A stretch of DNA of 64,000 nucleotides from Branchipolynoe longqiensis (GCA_030323885.1 CM059188.1:108736644-108800643), one strand, 5' to 3'. Numbered from the stretch's first letter, positions 1 through 10,702 are shown. Numbers and translations: made by a program. The notes: generated by a model not told the origin, from the letters alone.

Positions 1-590
1 ATCTGGCCTGATCCGTGGCTCGGCCGGCGCCGTCCTGGCTCAGCCCCAGATGTTTTAAGATGTTTAAAACATCCGGGGCGGTCCGGGGGATTTTGCGATC
101 CAGGCTCAATCTGGCCTGATCCGGCCAGATCCGTGGGTGGTCCGGGGGAGGTCTGGGTATTTCGGGGGTGGACCGGGCCTGTCCGGGGTCATTTTGAGCC
201 ATGGTTTGACCCGGACCATCCCCGGACTCTCCAGGACTACCCCTGGCCTAGCCATGGACCACTCCCGGACTGCCCCCGTAAGACCGGAGGTGATCCGGGA
301 TAGTCCGGGGGTGATCCGGGATAGTCCGGGGGTGGTCCGGGGGTGGTCTGGCCTCATCCGGGGCCAGTCGGGCCCAGTCCGGGGGCAGTCCGGGGGTGGT
401 ACGGGGTGGTCCGGGGCTCATCCGGGGCTCATCCGGGGCTCGTCCGGGAAAGTGTGACTGCGAGGCAAAAATCGACGAAAACAGTGATTTTATCCGTGGC
501 GGTGCGGGACAGTCCGGGCCGTTGGTCCGTGGGTGGTCCGGCTCAAAATCCGGGGCTCGTCCGGCTATGTGTGACTGGGACTTAACCAAA
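1..590. repeat. GTCCGGGG-rich degenerate minisatellite
   Basis: Short words such as GTCCGGGGGTG and ATCCGGGATA recur throughout, with an exact tandem pair of a 21-bp unit near 290-335. Open frames on both strands consist only of repeat-derived Gly/Ser/Arg/Pro peptides. At 49-73 there is a perfect 10-bp stem with a 5-nt loop (GATGTTTTAA / TTAAAACATC). No gene is supported. Confidence 0.8.
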
Positions 591-592
591 TA

Positions 593-1662
593 CAGTGTAA
601 CCCTACTAAACCAATCTTGAAGGAACCCTGGATTAACCGATCATTGTGTAAAATTTTCCGATATTTGAGACATTGGAGGATGAGGAGAACTACTCTATAA
701 TAAATTGCAAATGGTCTATATAATGGTAGATGGTATGTAAAACCAAAGGCATATAAGGTATATGTGGTGTTGGTGATCCATTACTAATTAAAGATAGATA
801 TTGTATATTAATATAGATAGTGAGAGAGGGTCACTTCTTGACATGAGATAGGGTCACTTCTTGACAGGTGAGAGAGTCTTTGGAACTCTCCTCACATACC
901 CCCTCCCCCCCCCCCAAGTGTTATTTACGGATCACTGCACACCAAACACAGCAGGGCACTGTAGCCAGACATAACCATGCCTTGGTTCCAAGGATATTGA
1001 ATGTTCATTGGTTGAATAAGAATGCCTGTTGGTGATTGGAGGGATTGATCAGGTGTGTACAGTCATCTTGGATTCTAAAACCTATATATATAATAAACTG
1101 AGCAAGCTCCTTCTGGTTCCTTCTGCACACTCTATATCTTGCCTTTCTTCTCTATACTTGCCTGTAGTGGTTTCCTATTTATCCTGCCTACACAACCACA
1201 GCTGCCGGCCGTCGACTTTACAATTGGTTTAACTGAGCTTTGGCTTTGACTTTGACTTTGAGTAAGCGTGTATTGCACATGTAATATGCAATGTATGTGG
1301 ACACTTTGATTATTGTTTTTTATGTACATACAGTATAAGTTACTATAACCATGCTCGGTTAAACGAAACGATCGGTTAATCCAAGCAAATTTCTAGGGTC
1401 CCTTCAAAATACTACCATTTATCATAGTAAAAAGTTGGTGGTGTTTCAGATGACCACACACAAGTTTGGTTTAACCATACCGGAAGTGGCTTGAACTCTG
1501 AAAATGTTTTTGGATTGACCAATAATTTGGATTAACCGACTTTGGTTTAACCAACTTTTTTATATGATAAATGGTAGTATTTTGCCGAGCCGCTGAAAAA
1601 AAGTTTGGATTAACCGATCGTTTGGTTTAACCGAGCTTGGTTTAACGGGGTTATACTGTACA
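593..1662 (+). mobile_element. pogo-type composite MITE, copy 1, split by a solo LTR
   Basis: A degenerate CAGT-type terminus near 593 and the motifs GGATTAACCGATC and GGTTTAACCGAGC match the better-preserved copies at 48736-49228 and 58303-58812. The left module is interrupted at 647-1222 by a solo LTR. The second module runs from about 1347 to the terminus GGGGTTATACTGTA at about 1662. CAGT...ACTG ends with TA flanks are typical of Tc1/mariner-pogo MITEs. No transposase is present. Confidence 0.7.
647..1222 (+). mobile_element. solo LTR, copy 1 (576 bp)
   Basis: It starts TGTAAA and ends TTTACA, a perfect 6-bp inverted terminus of the TG...CA kind, and is flanked by a 4-bp direct repeat ATTG (643-646 and 1223-1226). 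It interrupts a pogo-type MITE whose sequence resumes exactly across the break. A TATA-like stretch with AATAAA lies near 1083-1100. It is homologous to 2892-3416 and to the minus strand of 37932-38527. With no internal region it is best read as a recombination product of an LTR retrotransposon, superfamily unassigned. Confidence 0.85.
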
Positions 1663-1712
1663 TTGAACCAATAGATAACAGAAACTGAAAGCCATCAGAT
1701 TATGTAACTTTA
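1663..1712 (+). mobile_element. TTAA-MITE end fragment
   Basis: The tail resembles the right end of the TTAA-flanked MITE family (ATCAGATTATGTAACTTTAA). Only about 45 bp are recognisable, next to the pogo composite. Confidence 0.5.
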
Positions 1713-1888
1713 ATCAGTGAATGAGAAAGAAAATATTATTATTTATACTATAGCATGAAGTAGGAATCTGACTGCAAGTTTGCCATGGAATATTTCTGAC
1801 TGGATGACTGGATGATATTTTGGGTTGAGCTGATCACTTCCTGTTTTAATCAATCATTCTTCGATACCACAGCACATATCTAAAGAAC

Positions 1889-2226
1889 CAGATGGGGTGG
1901 CCGAATGAGTTGAGCGTCTGTCTCCTGTTTTGGGAGATCAGGGCATCCGAACTGATAGGTTTGTGGGTTTGAACCCTCATCAAGTCAAACCAATGACTTA
2001 AAAATGTATACTTGTCGCTTCCTAGCCAGGCGCTCGGCAATAATAGGATAGGGCAAGGACTGGTTGGCTCAGTGTCAGGATAATGTGACTGAGTGGGATA
2101 TCAGGTCATGGTGATGTCGGCCTGGTCTCCCAGTGGGGCAGCACTATAATGTTTCCATGAGTGTGCCCGTCCTGATATGACCTTAGATGTTGCCAGGACG
2201 TAAAAGTCCAGCAACCAATAACCAAT
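1889..2226 (+). mobile_element. SINE-A copy, nearly full length, head type I
   Basis: SINE-A is about 335 bp. It has a tRNA-like head with a Pol III A box (TGGCCGAATGAG) and a B-box-like GGGTTTGAACCC, a body containing GATAGGGCAAGGACTGGTTG and CAGTGGGGCAGCACTATAA, the word TGATATGACCTTAGATGTTG, and a CAACCAACC-type tail. This copy has the type I head (GATGGGGTGGCCGAATGAG) and the matching body variant CTGGTCTCCCAG. About 25 copies occur in both orientations in the window. Confidence 0.9.
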
Positions 2227-2281
2227 CGATTATAATGTAACTCCCCTACACGTAACACACCTATGAACACCAACATCCTAC

Positions 2282-2316
2282 ACACACACACGCAGACAAA
2301 CACACACACACACACC
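2282..2316. repeat. CA microsatellite
   Basis: Interrupted ACAC repeat just after the SINE. Confidence 0.8.
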
Positions 2317-2479
2317 ATGCAGAAGGGAATGGGCTCTTATCTGGCACAAAGCCGCCGATTTGCGGATTAAGCACGCCTGAGATGGATAAGATAATCCTTG
2401 ATGGCGGCTCCTGTATCTAGGCTAGCTGGATCAGGCGTAGCTCCGGGGGGATTATTGACGGCGTTAGCGGCTCACGGGG

Positions 2480-2600
2480 CCGGGCTGTGCGTCGGGCGGC
2501 GGGCGCCGGGAGGGCGGCCGGGCGATCTGCCGGGCGGGCGGCCAGGCGGGTGGCCGGGTGGCCGGGCGGGCCTCTCGGCACGCAGAGCCGGGCATGCCTG
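2480..2600. repeat. GC-rich GGCGGGC / GGCCGGG low-complexity tract
   Basis: Runs of GCGGGCG and GGCCGGGTGG dominate. Overlapping frames here are low-complexity shadows. No gene seen. Confidence 0.7.
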
Positions 2601-2640
2601 CATGTCGCCCACCTACACACAGCCGCACTGACCGGCGACA

Positions 2641-3462
2641 TGATATTGGTTGTTGGAATTTTATGCTCTGGCAACATCTAAGGTCATACCAGGAAGGGCA
2701 TCGACTTGTGACAGTGTGCGCACATGGCAACTTTATAGTGCTGCCCCACAGGGAAATCAGTCTGTGGGAACCATGACCCGATATCCCACTCAATCACATT
2801 ATCCTGATACCAAGCCAACCAGTCCTTGCCCTATCCTAATAATGCTGAGCACCTGGCTCGGAAGCAACAAGTATAAATTTGTATGTCATTGTGTAAAATA
2901 TTTCGATAATGATGCATTGGTTGGGGGAATGCAAATGTTCTATTTGTGAAACAGGTATATAGGGCCAGGTGCATAGATGTGCTTATGTAGTTGCTGGTGG
3001 TACTTGACTCATTGGTAAATATACATTGTGGTGCTAGTAAGATAGTGTGTAAGGGGCACTCAGAGCCCTACCCACTACCCCCTCCCCCTCTGCTAGTCAT
3101 GGATCACCACACACTCAGCTCAGGGCAGGTGGTGGCCAGGGAAGCCACTCAGCTTGGTGGTGGTGGGCAGATCACTGTAACCATGGGGACCGGGAATGCT
3201 TGTTTCTCATTGGTGGAGCTAGAAATGCTTGTTTCTCATTGGAGAATGGGGTGGGGTGATACACTATACTGGATCCATGTACCATATAAATAATAAACCT
3301 GAGGGCTTGGCTCTCTCTCTTCTTTCACTCTTTATACTCTTCCTTTCTCTTTTTGCCTGTATTGATTTCAAAATAGAGTGCCTACACAACCACAGATTCG
3401 GGCCATGGACTTTACAATTGGTTTGATTTGACTGGGAACTGAACTCCCAATCTCCCGCACGC
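2641..3462 (-). mobile_element. SINE-A copy, split by solo LTR copy 2
   Basis: The minus-strand SINE-A runs 2641-2891 and resumes at 3417-3462. The LTR sits between the two halves of GTCATTGGTTTGA, and the ATTG at the junction is duplicated. The body carries the GAAATCAG variant and the head side is type II (CCCAATCTCCCGCACGC). Confidence 0.88.
2892..3416 (+). mobile_element. solo LTR, copy 2 (525 bp)
   Basis: It begins TGTAAAATA and ends ACTTTACA, with a 4-bp duplication ATTG at 2888-2891 and 3417-3420. It contains a TATA-like region (CATATAAATAATAAACC) near 3282-3298 followed by a pyrimidine-rich stretch and CCTACACAACCACAGAT, both shared with the other copies. The TATA and AATAAA overlap suggests the promoter and R region of an LTR. 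No coding region remains. Confidence 0.87.
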
Positions 3463-3465
3463 ATG

Positions 3466-4087
3466 GTATAAATTCGTATCGTAATGAATGTAGATAAATC
3501 AATGAATGCATATATTGAAATATAAACTTGACCACACACATATATATTGGTATGTATGCATATTATAGGCTCGATTTGTGATCAATGCCAACCTGTAATC
3601 ATGGCTACGTTAGTTCATTAAAATAACATTCTTGAATAGCTAATATGACCATCACTGTCCTTCAGATAGGGTTGACAACTGTGTCTATATGTGATGTATA
3701 AGAATTATGCAAGTATAAAGGTGTGAAAGGTAAGGTTCCCTATATTGATCACCCATATGTTGTGTACTACTTTATGGGTGACACCTTTTCACTGTTGGGA
3801 CAGGTGGCGCCACCACCCCGACCTCTACCAGTGCTGTGAATACTGTCACTCGTGCACTGGAATATAATTGTACACGACTAAGGGGTGTGATAAATAACCC
3901 ACCTCCTACCCCACGAACGAGTCATACATACACTTGTATTAAGTCTAATTTTGTCACAATCTTTTCCCCCTAAAGAATTTTTTCCTGTAGGGTTTTGTGT
4001 CGTGTGTACAATGACCCACATTTCCATTAAAGGATAATATGTTTGGAACGCAATTGGTGTGGAAACGTTAACATTTCTTACTTCAAA
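3466..4087. other. no gene seen; contains a GGTGGCGCCACC palindrome
   Basis: Mixed-composition DNA without a credible frame. A perfect 12-bp palindrome lies at 3803-3814 and also occurs at 32623-32634 and 51403-51414. The word TGTGATGTATAA with ATTATGCAAGTATAAAG near 3690 recurs near 45098 and, inverted, near 46780, which suggests remnants of one dispersed element. Confidence 0.5.
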
Positions 4088-4146
4088 CCCCGTCCTGATA
4101 TGACCTTAGATGTTGCCAGGACGTAAAACTCCAACAACCAACCAAC
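4088..4146 (+). mobile_element. SINE-A 3' fragment
   Basis: Only the terminal region (CCTGATATGACCTTAGATGT, then CAACAACCAACCAAC) is present. Confidence 0.85.
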
Positions 4147-4209
4147 ACTTCAGACCCAATACACTTTGCACGGTTGTCGACTTTCCCCAACTCCCATATT
4201 TTGGATATT

Positions 4210-4300
4210 CCCTTACCCCCAAAAACCCTAACCCAAACCCAAACCCACACCTACACCCACACCCAAAGGCAGACCCACACCCACACCTGCCGCATACCCT
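4210..4300. repeat. CCCAAA / ACACCC simple repeat
   Basis: Short cytosine-rich hexamer-like repeats. Frames over it are repeat peptides. Confidence 0.7.
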
Positions 4301-4337
4301 CACCCACACATGGCTCAGTGGGGGTGAGTATATGTGG

Positions 4338-4656
4338 CAGGGCCGCGTTCAGGGTCCGTCTCGGAGGCGCCTTGGTGACGTCTCGGCGATGCTTTTTGGT
4401 CTATTTGCGTTCAGGGTCCATCTCGGCGACGTCTCGGCGATGCCTCCCTTTTCAGGCAGGAGACAAAAAGCGCCTCGAAAATGGCCGCCGCATTCAGTGC
4501 TTTCAGCCAATTACAGCCCAGCTTGTCCATTGCAAATGGCCGCCGCCTATGGAGGCCGCCATTTTTGAGGCGGCCAACAGCTAAATCCGTTCAGACTAGC
4601 CTGACGTCACGGGCGCCTCCGAGGCGCCTCCGAGACGGAGCCTGAACATGGCCCTG
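4338..4656. mobile_element. GC-rich foldback MITE with CAGGGCC ends
   Basis: The left end CAGGGCCGCGTTCAGG, followed by TCCGTCTCGGAGGCGCC, is matched by the inverted right end GGCGCCTCCGAGACGGA, then GCCTGAACATGGCCCTG. The arms are about 35 bp. A second internal symmetry involves AATGGCCGCCGC and GGAGGCCGCCATTTTTGAGG. CAGGG...CCCTG ends resemble non-autonomous hAT elements, but I see no clear 8-bp duplication. No gene inside. Confidence 0.75.
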
Positions 4657-4920
4657 GTGTACCCTACACCTCCCATCACATACTCATCCCCCCCGCCCCT
4701 CACCCCCCCACCACCACCACACACACGCACACATCGCAGCATCCTCAGTACCCAATACTCCAGAATTGACTTTCATGAACTGAGGTAATTTGTGCCTGGC
4801 TTTGGAAACCTGATTCCCAATCACCGATAAAAGGGGGAATTCAATCCAAATAACCATTCGATGCACGGCTGTATGTACTGGCTCTGGCTTTCTTTACTTA
4901 TCAGCCATCCCAGACGTTAA
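4657..4920. other. no gene seen; C/CA-rich tract
   Basis: Contains CCACCACCACCACACACACG at about 4707-4730, with otherwise unremarkable sequence. No coding evidence. Confidence 0.5.
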
Positions 4921-4923
4921 CAT

Positions 4924-5712
4924 GTCCATATAGACCCCTTTCCATATTTATAAACATTGTGTATGCACGCGCAGCTTGGCTGTAGGAGGAAGGCACACTC
5001 CCATTGAGCTTGCCAGTATGCTCAGTGCAAAACGTTTATTTTATTCAAAATTAATAGAAATGCAGAACCCTAACCTTAATATAAATTTAATATAATCTAT
5101 TCGTTGAATATGTTTTTTAGATGTTTTCCAATCGGTTTGTTTCTAGGTGGTGTGGTTTTAGATATATTTAACTTTTTCTGTGTGAAGATTGTTCACGGCC
5201 ATTGACAATGCATTGAGTTTGCCTGTATGCGCAGTGCAAAACGTCAGTTTTATTCAAAATTAATAGAAATGGAGAACACTAACCATATAAATTTAATATA
5301 ATCTATTTGGTAAATATGTTTTCTATATGTGTTCCAAGCGGTTTGTTTCTATGTCGTGTAGTTTTAGAGATATTTAACTTTTTCTGTATGAAGATTGCTC
5401 ACGGCCATTGACAATGCATTGAGTTTGGCGGTATGCACATTGCAAAATATCAGTTTTATTCAAAATTAATAGAAATGCAGAACCCTAACCATATAAAGTT
5501 AATATAATCTATTTGTTAAATATGTTCTCTATATGTGTTCCAAGCGGTTTGTCTCTATGTGGTGTAGTTCTAGAGATATTTCACTTGTTCTCTATGAAGA
5601 TTGCTCATAACCATTGAGTTTGCAGTGTGACAGTGTGTCATCCTGCAGCCAAGCAGTGCGCGCACTGACTTAAATACCTATGCTGACATCATATGAAATA
5701 GGTCTATACATA
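4924..5712. mobile_element. inverted-repeat element carrying the 207-bp tandem array (carrier 1)
   Basis: Imperfect inverted flanks surround the array. TATAGACCCCTTTCCATAT near 4929 is matched inverted near 5687-5707, and GCTTGGCTGTAGGA near 4974 is matched inverted by TCCTGCAGCCAAGC at 5641-5654. The centre is the 207-bp array. The flanks are unlike those of the other two carriers. No transposase frame is visible, so it would be non-autonomous. Confidence 0.6.
5028..5625 (+). repeat. 207-bp tandem repeat, about 3 copies
   Basis: The marker TTAATAGAAATG recurs at 5051, 5260 and 5466 (spacing 209 and 206). Each unit contains CAGTGCAAAACG, ATAATCTATT, a word like GTTCCAAGCGGTTTG, TTTAGAGATATT, GAAGATTGCTCACGGCCATT and GACAATGCATTGAGTTTG. 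The same unit recurs at 45375-45995 and, inverted, at 14245-14600. No long frame runs through a unit. Confidence 0.88.
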
Positions 5713-5819
5713 GCGCCTTCACTAGCGACTTGCCGAAACCCCGTTTGGTGAATACAGCGCTGAATATAAGTGAAGGCGTTTCTGAACACAATAAATCTTT
5801 ATGCATTTGGCTTATGCAG

Positions 5820-6156
5820 GAGCGGAACGTAGCTCAGGCGGTAGAGTGTCCACCTGTAAATGTGTCTGCCATCTGATCGATCCTGCTCAGTGGACCCATT
5901 TGCAGTTTGGGCTATTTTCCATTCCAACCAGTGGTCCACAAATGGCTCACCAAAGGCTGTAGTATGTACTGTCCTGTCTGTGTGAAAGTGCATATAAAAT
6001 ACCCCTTGCTGCTTTTCAGAAAGAGTAGCCTATGTGGCAGCAGCAAGTTTCCTCCAAAGAAATATATCAGAATGACCATATATTTGATGTCCAATAGGCG
6101 ATGATACAAAAACCAATGTACTCTAGAGGCGTCATTAAATAAAACAACCTTTCCTT
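5820..6156 (+). mobile_element. SINE-B copy 1 (tRNA-headed, conserved core)
   Basis: The tRNA-like head has an A box (TAGCTCAGGCGGTAGAG) and a B-box-like GATCGATCC. The body contains CATTCCAACCAGTGGTCCAC, CTGTCCTGTCTGTGTGAAAG and TGCATATAAAATACCCCTTG, and the tail is TTAAATAAAACAA. A near-perfect 14-bp duplication flanks it: TTTGGCTTATGCAG at 5806-5819 and TTTGGCTTATGTAG at 6157-6170. I recall this core as widespread in molluscan genomes. That is background knowledge, not tested here. Confidence 0.88.
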
Positions 6157-6170
6157 TTTGGCTTATGTAG

Positions 6171-6406
6171 CTTCAGGTGTTTGCCTGAATACAACTTCAG
6201 AGCCTGGGTGAGCTAGGTAACATGCCCCATACACACGTCCGTGAGGCTGGATGGATTGTTTCATGGAGCCTAGAGTGTTTAATGGTTAGGACTCTCGGCT
6301 CAGAATCTCAGAAAGGTGGGTTCGAGTGCTGCTTTAGGCATGCTGATCTCGCTTGTTGGAACACCCCTACAACACATAACATGCAAAAATCAGTTATCGC
6401 CTGTAA
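6171..6406. other. no gene seen; weak tRNA-like stretch before the satellite
   Basis: Near 6280-6335 the words TTAATGGTTAGGACTCTCGG and GGTGGGTTCGAG resemble degenerate tRNA A and B boxes. No cloverleaf is convincing. It may be the head of a decayed SINE next to the satellite. Confidence 0.35.
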
Positions 6407-8078
6407 CATTCTTAGACACACATAATAATTCTACGATAATGATACACAAGATTGCTTGTTGGGGTTTTATGTGCTAGCATTCTATGTGTAATTGGCATTA
6501 TTAAGGGTTGCCAAGGTGACTAATGATCAACCGTGCATTCTTAGATACACATAATAATCGCATGATAGCGATACATGAGATTGTTTGTTGGGGTTTTATG
6601 TGCTAGCATCCTACATGTAGTTAGCATTATTAAGGGTTGCCAAGGTGACTAATGATCAACAGTGCATGATTAGACACACATGATAATTTTATGATAACAA
6701 TATATGAGGTTGTTTATTGGTGTTTTATGTGCTAGAATCCTACGCGTAGTTGGCGTTATTAAGGGTTGCCAAGGTGACGAATGATCAACAGTGCATTCTT
6801 AGACACACATAATAATTGTATGGTAGCGATATATGAGATTGTTTGTTGGGGTTTTATGTGCTAGCATCCTACGTGTAGTTGGCATTATTAAGGGTTGCCA
6901 AGGTGACTAATGATCAACAGTGCATTCTTAGACACACATAATAATTGTATGATAGCGATACATGAGATTGTTTGTTGGGGTTTTATGTGCTAGCATCCTA
7001 TGTGTAGTTGGCATTATTAAGGGTTGCCAAGGTGACTAATGATCAACCGTGCATTCTTAGACACACATAATACTTTTATGATAGCGATACATGAGATTGT
7101 TTGTTGGGGTTTTATGTGCTAGCATCCTATGTGTAGTTGGCATTATTAAGGGTTGCCAAGGTGACTAATGATCAACCGTGCATTCTTAGACACACATAAT
7201 ACTTTTATGATAGCGATTCATGAGATTGTTTGTTGGGGTTTTATGTGCTAGCATCCTAAGTGTAGTTGGCATTATTAAGGGTTGCCAAGGTGACTAATGA
7301 TCAACCCTGCATTCTTAGACACACATAATAATTGTATGGTAGCGATATATGAGATTGTTTATTGGGGTTTTACGGTCTAGCATCCTACGTGTAGTTGGCG
7401 TTACTAAGGGTTGCCAAGGTGACTAATGATCAACAGTGCATTCTTAGACACACATAATAATTGTATGGTAGCGATATATGAGGTTGTTTATTGGGGTTTT
7501 ATGTGCTAGAATCCTACGTGTAGTTGGCATTATTAAGGGTTGCCAAGGTGACTAATGATCAACCCTGCATTCTTAGACACACATAATAATTGTATGGTAG
7601 CGATATATAAGATTGTTTATTGGGGTTTTACGGTCTAGCATCCTACGTGTAGTTGGCGTTACTAAGGGATGCCAAGGTGATGAATGATCAACAGTGCATT
7701 CTTAGACACACATAATAATCGCATGATAGCGATACATGAGATTGTTTGTTGGGGTTTTATGTGCTAGAATCCTACATGTAGTTAGCATTATTAAGGGTTG
7801 CCAAGGTGACTAATGATCAACAATGCATGATTAGACACACATAATAATCATATGATAGCGATACATGAGATTGCTTGTTGGGGTTTTATGTGCTAGCATC
7901 CTATGTGTAGTTGGCATTATTAAGGGTTGCCAAGGTGACTAATGATCAACCGTGCATTCTTAGAGACACATAATACTTTTATGATAGCGATACATGAGAC
8001 TGTTTGTTGGGGTTTTACATGCTAGCATCCTATGTGTAGTTGGCATTGCTAAGGGTTGCCAAGGTGACAAGTGATCAA
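6407..8078 (+). repeat. 129-bp satellite, 13 copies
   Basis: CCAAGGTGAC recurs every 129 bp from 6511 to 8059. Each unit contains CATTCTTAGACACACATAAT, GATAGCGATACATGAG, TTTGTTGGGGTTTTATGTGC and AAGGGTTGCCAAGGTGAC. Variants show higher-order structure: units near 7300-7430 and 7560-7690 share GGTCTAGCATCC and GGCGTTACTAAGG with one different unit between, and the unit near 6540-6670 is closest to the one near 7700-7830, nine units away. No coding frame is supported. Confidence 0.95.
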
Positions 8079-8159
8079 TGGGTATGATAATAATAATGAT
8101 AATAATAACAAGCCAGTAGTCCTGTAAAACTCTGCAACCGAAGCAGTCATCATCATGGG

Positions 8160-8280
8160 CACCTTGCACATGCGCAGTGCGTCCACACACACACACACTC
8201 ACACACATACATACACTCACACACACATACTCACACAATCTCACACACATCCATACACACACACATACACATGACGCCCG
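8160..8280. repeat. CA-rich microsatellite
   Basis: ACACAC repeats interrupted by TACA and TCAC. Confidence 0.85.
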
Positions 8281-8589
8281 ACCGGTAAACAGTCCTCCCA
8301 ATCCCCTTTCACACACCCAGACAAAAGAAGGCGGGACCCGATATGGTTGCGGGGAGTGTTGGGGGGTGATCTCCCACGCCAGGCCCGTGACACCCGACCT
8401 TGCTCGCTTACTCCGGCAGCCGACATTTAGGTGCGCGGGAAAACACCTGTAAAATAAGCCGGCCGCTTAGAGCAGATCGCGCAGCGTCCCATTGTGAACG
8501 CGCGCCGACAGCGGCGCGATTTGATAGGTTTCTCACTTCGGTACACTGGCCCGGCCCGACTTGTGTACCGGCCCGTGTACTGGACCGGC

Positions 8590-8745
8590 CCGTGTACCGC
8601 CCCGCCACCCCGCCGTCCGGCCGCCCCGCCGCCCCGCCGCCCCGCCGCCCCGCCGCCCCACCGCCCCGCCGCCTTGACCCGTCACGGCCCGCCCCGCCCC
8701 AGCCCGCCCCACCCCAGCCCGCCCCACCCTGCCACGGCCAACACC
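8590..8745. repeat. CCGCCCCG repeat
   Basis: C-rich top strand with tandem CGCCCCGCCGCC-type units passing into CCCCACCCCAGCCCG. Part of a three-block strand switch (C-rich, G-rich, C-rich). Proline- and arginine-rich frames are artefacts. Confidence 0.85.
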
Positions 8746-8814
8746 GGCCCGGCCAGTGTACCGTCCCGGCACAGCCCACTTTTTGGAACAGCCCTTCGCT
8801 CTGCAATACTATTG

Positions 8815-9060
8815 CAGGTGCAAATGGGTGTGAGGGGGTGGGAGAGTGGGGTAGGTGGGTGGTGGTGAGGTGTGGAGGTGGGTGTTTGGTGTGTCTGCGT
8901 GAGGCGTGGGTGGGGGGTTTTGAGGTGTGGGTGGGGTGGGTGTTTGGTGTGTGTGAGTGGCGTGGGGGTGAGTGGTGGTGAGTGTTGGTGAGGTGTGGGT
9001 GTGGGTGTTTGGTGTGTGAGTTGGGTGGGGTGGGGGTGGGGGTGGAGGGGGTGAGGGGGC
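8815..9060. repeat. GGTGTGGGTG-type G-rich repeat
   Basis: Top-strand G-rich words (GTGTTTGGTGTGTG, GTGGGGTGGG) between two C-rich blocks. His/Pro/Thr-rich minus-strand frames are repeat products. Confidence 0.85.
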
Positions 9061-9169
9061 GGGTAGAGTATCTGCCAACGGCCCTAAGTGAACGCACACA
9101 CGGCACATACTGATCCACTTTGTTTGAAGCGCCCATCGGAAAAGTCAAATATTCCAATGAACACCGTCT

Positions 9170-10240
9170 AGACCCCTTACCCCATCCCTACCTCCGCGTA
9201 TACCTCCACATCTACCCCAACCTCCACCTTCACCCCCACATCCACCTCCAACCAAACCTCCACATCCACGTCCACCTCCACCCCCACGTCCACCCCCACA
9301 TCCACCCTCACATCCACGTTCACCCGAACCTCCACCTTCACGTTCACCTCGAAGTCCACCTTGAAGTCCAACCTCACATCCACCTCCACCTTCACCCCCA
9401 CATCCACCTTCAACCAAACCTCCACCTCCACCCACACCCCCACCTCCACCCACCCCTCCAGGCCCACCCCCACCTCCACCTCCACCTTCACCCCCACATC
9501 CACCTTCAACCAAACCTCCTCCTCCACCCCCACCTCCACCCCCACATCCACCTCCACCTTCACCTCACATCCACCTTCAACCAAACCTCCATCTCCACAT
9601 CCACGCACACCCCACATCGACATCCACCTCCACTGCAACCTCCACCTCTACCCCACTTCCACCCCAACCCCCACCTCCACGCCCACCCCCACATCCACCT
9701 CCATCTCCACCCTAACCTCCACCTCCACCCCAACCTCCACCCCTACCTCCATACCCACCGCCACATCCACCTCCATCCATCTCCACCTCCACCCCAACCT
9801 CCACCTCTACCCCACCTCCACCCCAACCTCTACCCTCACCCCCACGCCCACCCCCACACCCACCTTCACCCCCACCCCCACCCCCACATCCACCCCACAT
9901 CCCACATGAATCCCCAAGTCCACCCCCACATACACGTTCACTCCAACCTCCCCCTCCATCTCCACGTTCACCCCTACCTGCACCTCCCCCCACCCCCATC
10001 CCACGTCCACCCCACCTCCGCCTCCACCTCCATCCCCACCTGCACCTGCACCTGCACCTGCGCTTCCACCTACACCTCTCCTAAATCCCACCCCCTCCAC
10101 CCCACCTCCAACTCCCACCTTCCATCCCCATTTTCACCTCCACCCTACTTCCACCCCTTTCCCCCACCTCCGTCCCCCACCACGCACCTCCATCCGTACC
10201 CCACACCACCCACCTCCACCACCCCTCCCTACCTACAGCC
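9170..10240. repeat. CCCCCACCTCCA-type polypyrimidine minisatellite
   Basis: About 1.07 kb of 6-bp and 12-bp CACCTC / CACCCC variants with interspersed CATCCACCTTCA and CAACCAAACCTC. A frame of about 396 codons reads almost only His, Pro, Leu and Thr and is explained by lack of stops in the repeat. Confidence 0.93.
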
Positions 10241-10397
10241 GCCAAGGGAGGGAATGGAATCTATATCTGTGTGCACATACTGGCTCTGTGTGGAGACCAC
10301 GGTTACCTAATATGATAGTCGCGGCATAGGCTTTCTCGCCATGCCCCATTCACACACAAGATTCATAGTGGGTATTTCAGGGGTGTGCCAATCAGCA

Positions 10398-10674
10398 AGT
10401 TGGTTGGTTGCTGGAGTTTCACGTCCTGGCAACATATATGGTGACTTTATAGTGCTGCCCCATTTGGAGACCAGACCACCAGCACCATGCCCTGATATCC
10501 CATTCAGTCACATTATCCTGACACTGAGCCAACCAGTCCTTGCCCTATACTAATAATGCCGAGCGCCTGGCTAGGGAGTGACAAGTATCAATTTTTAGGT
10601 CATTGGTTTGACTAGACCAAAGCAGTGTTTCTTCCTGCAAACGTTCAACTCATTCGGCCATCCCGTCTGGTTCC
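10398..10674 (-). mobile_element. SINE-A copy, internally shortened, head type I
   Basis: Begins on the top strand with TTGGTTGGTTGCTGGAGTTT and ends with CATTCGGCCATCCCGTCTGG. The segment between GGCAACAT and GACTTTATAG is shortened relative to other copies. The body has the GAGACCAG variant matching head type I. Confidence 0.88.
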
Positions 10675-10702
10675 TAGTGTGGTAGTTTATGCATATTAAT
10701 AT

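Noticed and set aside
5820..5895. tRNA gene
   Set aside because: A and B boxes are present, but the acceptor stem does not close and the sequence continues into a SINE body with a duplicated target site.
6407..8078. CRISPR-like array
   Set aside because: Units are head-to-tail and homologous over all 129 bp with no unique spacers, and the context is eukaryotic.
9120..10310. 396-codon His/Pro/Leu frame
   Set aside because: Low-complexity CACCTC repeat. Not a histidine-rich protein gene.
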